Source: a virus
IMG/VR virus record: IMGVR_UViG_3300042691_031027
Location: 1 to 61,617 of that record
Direction: 5' to 3' (one strand)
DNA length: 61,617 bases
The notes beneath the pieces were generated by a model. That model saw only the letters and a list, made by a program, of their open reading frames with translations. It did no database searches and was not told the origin of the DNA. Within the stretch, counting starts at the first letter, position 1. Every line of letters begins with the position of its first letter. Of the stretch, positions 38,089 to 47,090 are shown one piece after another. Made by a program: the position numbers and the translations under genes.

Positions 38089-39267
38089 TTATTTATTATA
38101 AATATGAATAAGTTCATGTTCATGTGTTTCCATGTTTACTATACTCACGTTAAATATATCTAATTCAAATTCACCCTCTTCGCCTGATTGTGTTATTATA
38201 TCTGGGAATTGAGTTAAAGTAAAAAATGATTCTTGATTTAATTTAGTAGCATCAAATTCAATTACTATATCATTATCTGGAATATCTTTATCTATTGATT
38301 TAATTTTACTTTCAAGTTTAATTAAAGTATGTTTTTGTTCTAAATCTAAGTAATTAGATTCTAAAACACCCATTTCATCTTTAATATAAATTGTATTACA
38401 CCATGGTTCCAAAACAGCCAAAGCGTCTAAATTACAATTATGTACTATAAAACCAATATCATATTTGTGTGGTATAATTGGTTTCATAAAATGATCATGT
38501 TTAACAAAATGTCCCCACTTACGAATAAAATTTCTAGCGTTTTTATTTGTTGTGTAAAGCCATTCTTCACTATTCTTACCTGCTCCACCTCCAGCATGTT
38601 TATTAAATCTACTTCCTCTACTAGTGAAGTGATATACTAAACCATCCCATGATTGAACTACATAATATCCTTTTAAAATAAAACGATTAAATAGATCACT
38701 ATCTTCTTTTGATTGTGGAGCAAATAATTCATCATGTCCTCCTATAGCTAAATAATCTGATTTATACATACACCAAGGTGCAAATATACCTTCAGTCATT
38801 TTATCTTGTTTTAACCCTTCACTTTCATTGTACCATTTTTCAAAATTAAACTGTTCAGCTTCAACTCCAAAATCATAAATTATTTTTTCAGGCCCTGGAG
38901 GATGAAGTGGTGGTTCAACTCTAGTAGCACTTACTACTGTACCTGGTTTAAGATATTTTAAAATATTTTTATCTAAGTCTTTGCTAGCAACCATATCAGC
39001 ATGAAAAGCAAATATAATTTCTGTTCTAGCCATTTCAATACCCTTATCAAACATTCCTACTATACCAATACGTTCTGGGCCTGGATTATGATATGTAATT
39101 AAATCTTCATCATTAAGTGACTTAATCCATTCTTGAGTACCATCTATACTAGCATCATCTAAAACTAATATTTCATGTTTAGTTTCTAAATCACGAATTG
39201 ATTTATATGCTAATTGTAAAAACTCTAAATTATTTCTACTTGGTAATACAAATGTTATTTTATTCAT
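38089..39267 (-). CDS. Glycosyltransferase family 2 (GT-A)
   Basis: 392 aa. KITFVLPSRNNLEFLQLAYK, then HEILVLDDASIDGTQEWIKS are the GT2 nucleotide-sugar binding start; FAFHADMVAS supplies an HAD variant of the DxD; FAPQSKEDSDLFNRFILKGY is the acceptor-site ED region. About 130 extra residues at the C-terminus (YDIGFIVHNCNLDALAVLEP) look like a second small domain. First downstream gene of a ten-gene glycan locus. Confidence 0.85.
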   Translation of the reverse strand: MNKITFVLPSRNNLEFLQLAYKSIRDLETKHEILVLDDASIDGTQEWIKSLNDEDLITYHNPGPERIGIVGMFDKGIEMARTEIIFAFHADMVASKDLDKNILKYLKPGTVVSATRVEPPLHPPGPEKIIYDFGVEAEQFNFEKWYNESEGLKQDKMTEGIFAPWCMYKSDYLAIGGHDELFAPQSKEDSDLFNRFILKGYYVVQSWDGLVYHFTSRGSRFNKHAGGGAGKNSEEWLYTTNKNARNFIRKWGHFVKHDHFMKPIIPHKYDIGFIVHNCNLDALAVLEPWCNTIYIKDEMGVLESNYLDLEQKHTLIKLESKIKSIDKDIPDNDIVIEFDATKLNQESFFTLTQFPDIITQSGEEGEFELDIFNVSIVNMETHEHELIHIYNK

Positions 39268-39269
39268 TT

Positions 39270-39908
39270 TTATTTTTTAAGTTCAATTACAAAGAAAAAT
39301 ACCCAACAATTATCTAAATCAAATGTTATATCAGTACCCCATTGATTATTAGGTAACCTATGTTCTACTAATCCCATTCCTTGTATTTCTGATTCAGGAA
39401 AATTTCTTGACAATATATTAATCATTTCATTTTTATCATATTCATATAAATGTGTTCCTCCATTATACTCCCAAGTAGGTGTTTTACGTTTTGGTGTTGT
39501 TATAATAATAGTTTCTGAGGTACAATATTTTATACTTTGTAAGTATTCATCTATACGCTCTGGAGGTAAATGTTCAAATGTTTCAATTGATGTACAAACT
39601 TGAAATTCATTTTCTTTAAAATGTTCTTTTAAATTAAAAATATCTGATATTAAGTAAGTACAATTAGGACTAGACATTCTATTATTAGCTTCATTTATAC
39701 CCTCTTCATCAATATCAATTCCAACTACACTTTTAGCTCCTAAACTTAACAATAATCCAGCTCCATATCCTTTTCCTGTAGCAGCATCTAAAACTGTTTT
39801 ATCTTTTGTCCAGTGGTTAGCAAAAATGTATCTATCAATTGATGTAGATGATGCTGGATATACTAATCTATCTAGTTCCCAGATTAAAGTATTTTGACTA
39901 TCTTTCAT
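39270..39908 (-). CDS. SAM-dependent methyltransferase
   Basis: 212 aa. Motif I is TVLDAATGKGYGAGLLLSLG, followed by VVGIDIDEEGINEANNR and CTSIETFEHLPPERIDEYLQ, TIIITTPKR. Class I methyltransferase of the type found in glycan clusters. Substrate could be a sugar or a protein. It overlaps the epimerase gene. Confidence 0.85.
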   Translation of the reverse strand: MKDSQNTLIWELDRLVYPASSTSIDRYIFANHWTKDKTVLDAATGKGYGAGLLLSLGAKSVVGIDIDEEGINEANNRMSSPNCTYLISDIFNLKEHFKENEFQVCTSIETFEHLPPERIDEYLQSIKYCTSETIIITTPKRKTPTWEYNGGTHLYEYDKNEMINILSRNFPESEIQGMGLVEHRLPNNQWGTDITFDLDNCWVFFFVIELKK

Positions 39909-40746
39909 TCAAGTAATTTTTTATATAATCTTCAATATTATGTTTTGGTTCCCATCCTAGTATTTCTTTAGCTAAAGTATCAATACATAATGTTATAAAT
40001 GCTTCTCCTGGTTTATTTTCTTTATATTCAATTTCTTTGCCAAACATATCTGCTATTTCTTTAATAGAATAATTTTTTCCTTTACCTAATTCAAATATAT
40101 AATTCCAAGCTTGCTTTTCCAAAATTAATTTTAAACCATCAATTATATCATCAACATGAGTAAAATCTCTACGTTTTGTTCCATCACCATATATAATTAA
40201 TGATTTATTTTCCTCAATTCTTTTTTCCCAAGCGCCAATTAAAGTTGTATAACCACCTTCTTTTAAATGGTATGGACCATAAACATTATAAAATCTAACT
40301 ATAGTTGATTTTAAACCATAATGATGTCTAAATAAATGAATTATCTCTTCACCTATATCTTTGCTAAATGTATATGGATTTTGAAATTTACCTGAGTGGT
40401 GAGAACTACTTCCAGCGTAAATTAATGGTATATCATTTTTAGAGCAATATCTAGATATTTTTAAAGTAGCATTAGCATTAGTTGTAAAATAATCTTCTGG
40501 TTTTTCAAATGATGGTTGTATTCTAGCTATAGCTGCTAAATGATAAACAACATCAAAATTACCCCATGCTGAATAATCATCTATATTTCTAATATCAAAC
40601 TCAACATACTGAGCACCTTCTTGATGATTTGATTTTAAACCAGTACTATAATTATCAATTGATACTATTTGATGTCCTTCTTTTAGGAGACTTTTAATTA
40701 AATTTGTACCTACAAATCCAGCTCCACCTGTAACTAATATTTTCAT
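39898..40746 (-). CDS. NAD-dependent sugar epimerase/dehydratase (SDR)
   Basis: 282 aa. MKILVTGGAGFVGTNLIKSL carries the GxxGxxG NAD motif; the catalytic region is YAGSSSHHSGKFQNPYTFSK (Ser and YxxxK); FYNVYGPYHLKEGG and RRDFTHVDDIIDGLKLIL are substrate-side family motifs of UDP-glucose 4-epimerase relatives. Probably makes an activated sugar for the neighbouring transferases. Confidence 0.9.
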   Translation of the reverse strand: MKILVTGGAGFVGTNLIKSLLKEGHQIVSIDNYSTGLKSNHQEGAQYVEFDIRNIDDYSAWGNFDVVYHLAAIARIQPSFEKPEDYFTTNANATLKISRYCSKNDIPLIYAGSSSHHSGKFQNPYTFSKDIGEEIIHLFRHHYGLKSTIVRFYNVYGPYHLKEGGYTTLIGAWEKRIEENKSLIIYGDGTKRRDFTHVDDIIDGLKLILEKQAWNYIFELGKGKNYSIKEIADMFGKEIEYKENKPGEAFITLCIDTLAKEILGWEPKHNIEDYIKNYLNER

Positions 40747-41636
40747 AAATCTATATTAAAATATTTTTTAGCATATTGTTTTCTTACTTCAGGATAGAAA
40801 TCTAAATCTTCCATAGCTCGAGCCCAAACTCTTCCATCCTTTCCTAATAGTATTCCTGGTTGTGATAAGGCTCTAGGATCAACTTGTCTCCATTTATTAT
40901 GATGAAATTCAACTCCAGTCATATTATTTCCTCTATCTATTGATCCATCACTATTGTTTCTACTGCCAGCATCATCTTCTTGTCCTGTGATAGTTGATTT
41001 ACCTATTATTTTATACTTTGAATAAGGTGAGTTACAATAATATGTGAAATTATCTTCTTTATCAAATAAATCTTTTTTAGCGTCAACATAAGGTTTGATA
41101 GTATCAATATATTCTTTAGGAAAAGGTATATGCTCAGCCCATGTTCCATAAGGTGAATAACCTAATTCTTCTACTGTTCTTAGATACCAATCATCATCTT
41201 CCATACTTGGATAATAACGATAACGCTCATCCCACCATCCTAATCTAACTATTGTTTTTTTATGAAACACCATAGCGTTCCAAGCGTTAAGATGTATTTG
41301 TTCTAAGTGTGGTTTTTCATCTAATATTTGATTTAACACATCAAACCAATCCTCATCAAATAGCATATCATCAGCACAAGATAAAACCCAATCTGTATCA
41401 CTTAATATAAAACCTTGATTACATGCTTTAGTATATCCAACATTTTCTTGGCTATATACTATTTTAACATGTGGAAAATCTTTCTCTATTTGTTTTATTT
41501 TTTCTAATTCTTCACCAGTGGTATTATTATCCCAAACTATAATATTAGGTAATAAATGTAATGTTTCAATACATTTACGCAAACGATTAGCTCTATAATA
41601 ACTAACTATTACAGCTGTTATCTCTGATGGTTTCAT
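40743..41636 (-). CDS. Glycosyltransferase family 2
   Basis: 297 aa. ITAVIVSYYRANRLRKCIET, then PNIIVWDNNTTGEELEKIKQ, YTKACNQGFILSDTDWVLSC and ADDMLFDEDW (DDM as DxD). A C-terminal tail after about residue 200 is longer than the core GT-A fold. Four-base overlap with the epimerase. Confidence 0.85.
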   Translation of the reverse strand: MKPSEITAVIVSYYRANRLRKCIETLHLLPNIIVWDNNTTGEELEKIKQIEKDFPHVKIVYSQENVGYTKACNQGFILSDTDWVLSCADDMLFDEDWFDVLNQILDEKPHLEQIHLNAWNAMVFHKKTIVRLGWWDERYRYYPSMEDDDWYLRTVEELGYSPYGTWAEHIPFPKEYIDTIKPYVDAKKDLFDKEDNFTYYCNSPYSKYKIIGKSTITGQEDDAGSRNNSDGSIDRGNNMTGVEFHHNKWRQVDPRALSQPGILLGKDGRVWARAMEDLDFYPEVRKQYAKKYFNIDL

Positions 41637-42217
41637 TTTTTAAATATTGATAATGATGGAAATTGAGGATTAACAACTTTATAATTAACTTCATCCTTAA
41701 TAGAATTAATAGGAGTAGCTTTATATTTTACCATCCACTCTACATTATCTCTCTCCTCACTTCCTCCTTCAAATATAACAATACTTCCTTCTGGTAATGC
41801 GTTATATGCTTTTAAAATAGTATCACCAGTGTTAGATATATCAAGATGCATTAGATCAAATGGTTCTGGATTATTTACCCAATCATTAAAATCCATTTTA
41901 GTGAATGTCACATAGTCTTGTACCTCATACCTGGCTACATTAGATATTGTTTGTTGAATAGTTGAATGTTTATATTTATAATCTTCCCATAAATCATAAC
42001 ATACTAAATGTCCTCTACCTAGTTGTTTTAAAGCTAAACCTATAGCTACTGTTGAGTAGCCATATAGACATCCAAATTCAATTACTTTATTTGGTTTTAA
42101 TTCCAAAACAGTATCAAATATAGTCTTACCTATATTATTTTCTTTATATGAAGATTCAATATCTGTGATATTAAAGATTCCTTCCATCTTGTAGTCTTTT
42201 AAATTTAAATCCATCAC
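41633..42217 (-). CDS. Class I methyltransferase-like protein
   Basis: 194 aa (start could be the ATG at 42187, MEGIFNITDIESSYKENNIG). KVIEFGCLYGYSTVAIGLAL is motif I; HLVCYDLWEDYKYKHS, FDLMHLDISNTGDTILKAYN and GSIVIFEGGSEERDNVEW follow as in FkbM- or cephalosporin-hydroxylase-like methyltransferases. Likely decorates the phage-specified glycan. Confidence 0.75.
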   Translation of the reverse strand: MMDLNLKDYKMEGIFNITDIESSYKENNIGKTIFDTVLELKPNKVIEFGCLYGYSTVAIGLALKQLGRGHLVCYDLWEDYKYKHSTIQQTISNVARYEVQDYVTFTKMDFNDWVNNPEPFDLMHLDISNTGDTILKAYNALPEGSIVIFEGGSEERDNVEWMVKYKATPINSIKDEVNYKVVNPQFPSLSIFKK

Positions 42218-42914
42218 TATAACATTTTAATTTATAACCAGCTTCAACAAATATATGAGTAAAACTCACCTCAACTCCTTCTCCTCCATATCCTCCTTCA
42301 GTTAGAATTGATTCACCATTATGATTAATATTAGGAGTATTAAGATAATGAGGAAATTTATTAACTACATCTTTAATTACTTTAGTTGATGTGACTCCAA
42401 CTCCTCCATGAGCATGAGGATTATGTCCTCCAGTTCTTATAATATAATCATTTTCATCAAATATAAAATGATGTGCTGGGGCATCTGTGAATTGTAAAGC
42501 AGCTACAAATCCAACTTTATCATCTGTTTGTAATATATCAACCATATCAATCATAAAATTATTAGTCATAGGTAATATATCATCTTCATTAAAAAACCAA
42601 TAGTCATATTCATCTTGGAATTTATAAAAAGCATATTTATATGATCCAAAACTCATATCATGATTAATCATAGGTCGATGTAATACTTTTACAACTCCAT
42701 TCTTTAATTGAGTACCATCTATTGTATCTAAAAATTTATAAGCATCATGTGATTGTATATCATGATTAACAATCAATAAATCACTATCACATCCTGTATC
42801 TAAGGTTTGTAATGTATCAATTTGTTTGTTAATTATTATTTTAACATTATCAGCATTAAAAGGATATGTTCTCCTTTTTCCAAAAAATGTAGCTAAAACC
42901 TGTACTGTTTTCAT
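42171..42914 (-). CDS. Putative glycosyltransferase-like protein
   Basis: 247 aa. Not a clear family member, but YDYWFFNEDDILPMTNNFMI has an acidic DxD-like stretch, and GGVGVTSTKVIKDVVNKFPH and GGEGVEVSFTHIFVEAGYKL resemble acceptor-site parts of GT-A enzymes. Its place between a methyltransferase and an acetyltransferase in the glycan locus supports this. Confidence 0.55.
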   Translation of the reverse strand: MKTVQVLATFFGKRRTYPFNADNVKIIINKQIDTLQTLDTGCDSDLLIVNHDIQSHDAYKFLDTIDGTQLKNGVVKVLHRPMINHDMSFGSYKYAFYKFQDEYDYWFFNEDDILPMTNNFMIDMVDILQTDDKVGFVAALQFTDAPAHHFIFDENDYIIRTGGHNPHAHGGVGVTSTKVIKDVVNKFPHYLNTPNINHNGESILTEGGYGGEGVEVSFTHIFVEAGYKLKCYSDGFKFKRLQDGRNL

Positions 42915-43397
42915 TTATAAAGATTTATACATAAACACACTATCTATTTTTCCATTTTGAGTTATAATAGCATCAGGTATTATTCCAATAGGTAAAAATC
43001 CTAATTTTCTATATAATTTATAAGCATTGGTATTTATAATTTGTACTTTTAAATATGCTGTTTGATAACCTTGTATTTTAGCCCATTCCATGAATGTTTG
43101 ATAGGATTGATAAGCATAACCATATCCTCTAAAATCAGGATGAAGATCTAATCCAACATATAAACTTTTATTTGTTTCATCATAATTAGATGTTCTAATA
43201 TAACCAATTAATTTATTTTTAATATCAATAGCATACCATTTAGGCTTTTGATTTAAAAACCAAGTACAAGTTTCTTCATATGAATAAGATATTTGTGTAT
43301 CCAAATATGGTAAACAATAATCTCTAATTTCTTTAACTTGTTTAAGATCATTAAATTCAAGATCTCGTATTGTTAAAGTTTGAAGTTCAATTCTCAT
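42915..43397 (-). CDS. GNAT N-acetyltransferase
   Basis: 160 aa from ATG 43397 (MRIELQTLTIRDLEFNDLKQ), which overlaps the aminotransferase stop as TAATG. GLDLHPDFRGYGYAYQSYQT is the acetyl-CoA site (R/Q-x-x-G-x-G/A variant), and TAYLKVQIINTNAYKLYRKL then GFLPIG is the family C-terminal motif. Beside an aminotransferase it would acetylate the new sugar amine. Confidence 0.85.
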   Translation of the reverse strand: MRIELQTLTIRDLEFNDLKQVKEIRDYCLPYLDTQISYSYEETCTWFLNQKPKWYAIDIKNKLIGYIRTSNYDETNKSLYVGLDLHPDFRGYGYAYQSYQTFMEWAKIQGYQTAYLKVQIINTNAYKLYRKLGFLPIGIIPDAIITQNGKIDSVFMYKSL

Positions 43398-44581
43398 TAC
43401 CAACCTTTTTTAATACAATCAACAATATATTCTCTATCTTCTTTAGTCACCCACCATCCAACTGGAAGTGAAGATAATTTTTTAACTGTTCTATCTAGAT
43501 TAGGTAATATAGATTTATAATCTTTGACACAGCTATGAATATCATTACGTTCATGTACTTGTGAACATGCTATTCCTTTCTCAGCCATATAACGTTGAAA
43601 ATCATCTTTACGATCTACTAAAATACTATAAATCCAAAATGCTGATTCTCTATCATCATGACGTTTGAGTAATGTTAGTCCAGGTACATTTTTTAATTCT
43701 TTATCATAATAAGCAGCATTTTCTTTATGTTTAGAGATTATACTGTCAATACATTTAAAATTTTCTAAACCAATAGCTGCGTTAATATCATTCATATGAA
43801 ATTTAAATCCCCACTCTGGAATATCAGCTTCACACCTAAAATCTTTACGGTTACCTTCTCTATCAATACCATACCATCTTAATAACTTTCCTCTTTTGTA
43901 TAGATCGTTATGTGGAACAAATAATAAACCTCCATCACCTGATGTTACGTGTTTAATAGCTTGTAAACTAAAAGTACAAATATTACCATGAGTACCAATT
44001 AATTTACCTTTATACTTACTACCCATAGCGTGGGCACAATCTTCAATTATTGCTGGTTTAAATCCATATAACCGAGAAGCATGAGTTTGAATTTCAACTA
44101 ACCTATCTAAATCAACTGGATAACCACCCCAATGTACTACAAATATTGCTTTTGTTTTAGGAGTAATTTTTCTAGCTAAATCATCTAAATCCATATTCAA
44201 TGTTTCAGGATCAATATCAACCCATTTAATTTTAAAATTATTAGCTAGTATAGGCCAATTAGTGGCGGTACATGTTAAAGCTGTAGTTAATATTTCATCT
44301 CCATCTTCTAAACCAGGCCATTTAGATTCAAATACAGCATATCCATCAACTCCAACAACATGGGTAGATGGTTTTTTAAGCATATGTAACGCTAAATGCT
44401 CTGCTGATGTAGCTGAATTTAATGTTAGTATTTTATCATGCCTAAAATATTTTCTTAGGTGTTCTTCAAATTCCTCAACTACTGGACCTTGTCCAATAAA
44501 ACCACTTTTAAGTACTTGAGTTACTTTCTCAGTGACTGTATCAGCCATATGTACTTTAAATAAAGGTATATTTTTATTCAT
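43397..44581 (-). CDS. DegT/DnrJ/EryC1-type PLP sugar aminotransferase
   Basis: 394 aa from ATG 44581 (MNKNIPLFKVHMADTVTEKV). LTLNSATSAEHLALHMLK is the cofactor-phosphate loop; KPAIIEDCAHAMGSKYKGKL then IGTHGNICTFSLQAIKHVTS, GDGGLLF contains the PLP lysine (Lys in QAIKH); VVHWGGYPVDLD is a family segment. Converts a keto-sugar nucleotide to an amino-sugar. The upstream extension to 44626 overlaps a neighbouring gene. Confidence 0.92.
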   Translation of the reverse strand: MNKNIPLFKVHMADTVTEKVTQVLKSGFIGQGPVVEEFEEHLRKYFRHDKILTLNSATSAEHLALHMLKKPSTHVVGVDGYAVFESKWPGLEDGDEILTTALTCTATNWPILANNFKIKWVDIDPETLNMDLDDLARKITPKTKAIFVVHWGGYPVDLDRLVEIQTHASRLYGFKPAIIEDCAHAMGSKYKGKLIGTHGNICTFSLQAIKHVTSGDGGLLFVPHNDLYKRGKLLRWYGIDREGNRKDFRCEADIPEWGFKFHMNDINAAIGLENFKCIDSIISKHKENAAYYDKELKNVPGLTLLKRHDDRESAFWIYSILVDRKDDFQRYMAEKGIACSQVHERNDIHSCVKDYKSILPNLDRTVKKLSSLPVGWWVTKEDREYIVDCIKKGW

Positions 44582-44582
44582 A

Positions 44583-45215
44583 TTATAATGTGTTATAAAA
44601 TTGATTTTGTTTTTCTTGACGTTCAATTGTTTTAGAATGAATTAAATCATATCCTTCAGGTAAATTAGCTATTGTTTTCCATCCTGACAAACGCTCATGT
44701 ACTTTATTTATCCACTGTATTTCAGGTTTGTTAACACAAATTCGAGTTTGATAGTCAGGATAATTAACCCATCCATTTTCATCTACAAACCACTTCCATT
44801 TATCAATATGTTCTCTAGTCAACCCTTCTACAGTGTTAATTCTAGGTACAGCTATAACATCCACTATTCCTTTATTAATATTAAGTAACTCATGAATATT
44901 ATCTATTAAACCTTCACTTAAATACTCATCAGCATCTATATACATAATCCATTCTTTAGTACAATATAATTTAATATTATTTTTAAACGTAGCAAAGTCT
45001 TTATTTAAAGAAGCTGAAATATGGTTATAATGTTTGAGAGGAAATTTATTTTTAAAGCTATTAATCACATCAATAACTTCCTGAGTTACTTTGTCTGTAT
45101 CTGTTTGAACTATAACTTCATCTTCTGTGTTTATTGATTGTGATAATTGTTCTAGTAATTGTTTTAATTCAATATGTTCATTGCAAGCGGTGATAGCCCA
45201 TGATATTGTAGCCAT
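44583..45215 (-). CDS. Glycosyltransferase family 2, short
   Basis: 210 aa. ISWAITACNEHIELKQLLEQ, then DEVIVQTDTDKVTQEVIDVI and EWIMYIDADEYLSEGLIDNI (DAD as DxD) define the GT-A domain. Similar to short WaaE/KdtX-like transferases. One base from the aminotransferase start. Confidence 0.82.
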   Translation of the reverse strand: MATISWAITACNEHIELKQLLEQLSQSINTEDEVIVQTDTDKVTQEVIDVINSFKNKFPLKHYNHISASLNKDFATFKNNIKLYCTKEWIMYIDADEYLSEGLIDNIHELLNINKGIVDVIAVPRINTVEGLTREHIDKWKWFVDENGWVNYPDYQTRICVNKPEIQWINKVHERLSGWKTIANLPEGYDLIHSKTIERQEKQNQFYNTL

Positions 45216-45225
45216 AATATTAATT

Positions 45226-45654
45226 TTAAATTAATCCAATGTAATGACACGCCTCATCAAAAGCAGTCTTATCAAATGTTTTTAATGTTTTAGGATCTGA
45301 TTTATGGGTAGCTCCTTTTAGTTTTTCTTTTTCCTCATCATTAGTCTCTGTAACTTTAATACCTGCCCATCCCCAATTATCTTTATCAGTGCCATTAACA
45401 AAAACTGTACCTTTATCTTGAATATTAATTACTGTTGGGTACCATACTTTTTTCTCATCATCAATAAATTTAATATCTTTATAAAGTTCAGGCATTACTT
45501 CTTCTGTCTCAGTTACTAATTGACTTTCCTCAACCATTAATTCATTAGTTGTGAAACCACAACTTAGACAACTCCATATTAATATTCCTTGTTGTTTATG
45601 TTCATAACAAGCATCACTTCCACAATGTTTACATGTCACTAATTTATCTTCCAT
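45226..45654 (-). CDS. Zinc-ribbon protein of unknown function
   Basis: 142 aa. TCKHCGSDACYEHKQQGILI, then WSCLSCGFTTNELM forms a two-CxxC zinc ribbon. The rest (WYPTVINIQDKGTVFVNGTD, FDKTAFDEACHYIGLI) is a compact alpha/beta domain. The KDNWGWAGIKV segment is reminiscent of phage conserved proteins. Placed inside the glycan locus but not obviously part of it. Confidence 0.62.
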   Translation of the reverse strand: MEDKLVTCKHCGSDACYEHKQQGILIWSCLSCGFTTNELMVEESQLVTETEEVMPELYKDIKFIDDEKKVWYPTVINIQDKGTVFVNGTDKDNWGWAGIKVTETNDEEKEKLKGATHKSDPKTLKTFDKTAFDEACHYIGLI

Positions 45655-45778
45655 TTTCTTCTATTTTAACTTGTTTTAATATTTCTTTTAATTCTTCAAA
45701 TGCGCTTGGAGTTAAATTATAATGATTTGAAGCCGTTATAAAACCTCTAAGCCATATAACAAATTCTCTGGATGTCAT
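45644..45778 (-). CDS. Small conserved phage-type protein, 44 aa
   Basis: MTSREFVIWLRGFITASNHY then NLTPSAFEELKEILKQVKIE. The EFVIWLRGF start, followed by a helix after LTP, is a pattern common in small phage proteins. Start overlaps the preceding stop (TAATG) and the stop overlaps the next gene start. Function unknown. Confidence 0.6.
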   Translation of the reverse strand: MTSREFVIWLRGFITASNHYNLTPSAFEELKEILKQVKIEENGR

Positions 45779-47085
45779 TACTCTGATTTTTTAAGTTTAG
45801 GTAATTCTACTTTTTTAAGTGTAGGTAGCTTTAATTCTACTTGTTTAGGCACTTTATTTTCTAATATATTATCTAATAACTCAGCCATTTTATCAAATGA
45901 GAAATTTGTTTTAGAGTGATGAGCTTGACGTTTAGATTTTTCTAAATATTTAGTATAATATTCATAAACTTGTCTATAAGCATTAGCTACTTCTCCATCA
46001 TTAGGAGTGAACCACTGTGATTCTGGTAAAATCATATTTTGAACAACAGTTGATGGATGAACATTAGTTAAGGTACCATTGATTAATATATTATAATCTG
46101 GATGTAAGAAATCTAAATGACCACTCCAGTTGCTAACTATAATAGGTTTTTTAGATAAACTAAACTCTAGTAATGGTCTTCCAAATCCTTCTCCTTTAGT
46201 TAATGATACCATTGCCTTTACTTTACCGTGGTTATATAAGTCATTAATGTCTTTATCTTCTAAATCACCATGTAACAAATAAACATTAGGTAAATCACCT
46301 TTTACTGTTTGCCTAATAGCATCTATCCTTTTTAAAATTTCATCTCTGTCTATTATTGAATTAGATATTTGAGCTGTTTTAAGAATTAAAGCGGGTTTGT
46401 TTCCTTTTTTATTCTTAAATGTTTCTAAAAAGGATTTGATAGTGTAACCTGTGTTTTTTCTATCTTCACCTATTTGACCTTGTAACCAATGGCCTACATA
46501 TAAGAAACAAAAATCTTCTTTAATTTCATCTAATGATTGAACCAATTCAGTTCCCTCTAAATCTTCATCAGGTATATGAAAATATTTATTTAAATCAACT
46601 CCTTCAAACAATACTTCAACTGGCTTTTCTAATTTAATATTTCCAACAAATTGATTTGTATTTTTATCCCGTTTTTCAAATGATGATTGTTCAAATACTC
46701 GTTTAGCATGTTCTGAAGATACTAATGTTAGATTCATTCTGTTAATTCCCTCTATCCAGCTTGGATCACATAATGTAGTTTCAATTCCAGCTGTTATACC
46801 AATATTATATTTTCCTATTGGTTGAAATTCATTTGGAACTGTGATTTGAATCCAAATATCTGGTTGTTGAGGAAGTTGAGGTTGTTTCCATATTGTATTT
46901 AGTAATTTTTGATCTTCAGGATCATTTGGATCTAAAGCATTCCATGCTGTATTACCCCAACGTTGTGATATTACCTTAACATCATATTTATCATATTTTA
47001 AAAGTGCTTTGATAATATCTCTTGATCTAGCACCATAACCTGACATTGTCTCTATAGGACAACTTATAACTAATAATGGTTTCAT
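45778..47085 (-). CDS. Glycosyltransferase, GT-B (group 1/GT4-like)
   Basis: 435 aa. The donor-site motif is VKAMVSLTKGEGFGRPLLEF then SLSKKPIIVSNWSGHLDFLH (E-x7-E equivalent), and the N-terminal Rossmann half starts LLVISCPIETMSGYGARSRD. Typical retaining GT-B size. Followed by a Lys/Pro-rich tail (KVPKQVELKLPTLKKVELPK). Confidence 0.85.
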   Translation of the reverse strand: MKPLLVISCPIETMSGYGARSRDIIKALLKYDKYDVKVISQRWGNTAWNALDPNDPEDQKLLNTIWKQPQLPQQPDIWIQITVPNEFQPIGKYNIGITAGIETTLCDPSWIEGINRMNLTLVSSEHAKRVFEQSSFEKRDKNTNQFVGNIKLEKPVEVLFEGVDLNKYFHIPDEDLEGTELVQSLDEIKEDFCFLYVGHWLQGQIGEDRKNTGYTIKSFLETFKNKKGNKPALILKTAQISNSIIDRDEILKRIDAIRQTVKGDLPNVYLLHGDLEDKDINDLYNHGKVKAMVSLTKGEGFGRPLLEFSLSKKPIIVSNWSGHLDFLHPDYNILINGTLTNVHPSTVVQNMILPESQWFTPNDGEVANAYRQVYEYYTKYLEKSKRQAHHSKTNFSFDKMAELLDNILENKVPKQVELKLPTLKKVELPKLKKSE

Positions 47086-47090
47086 AACTA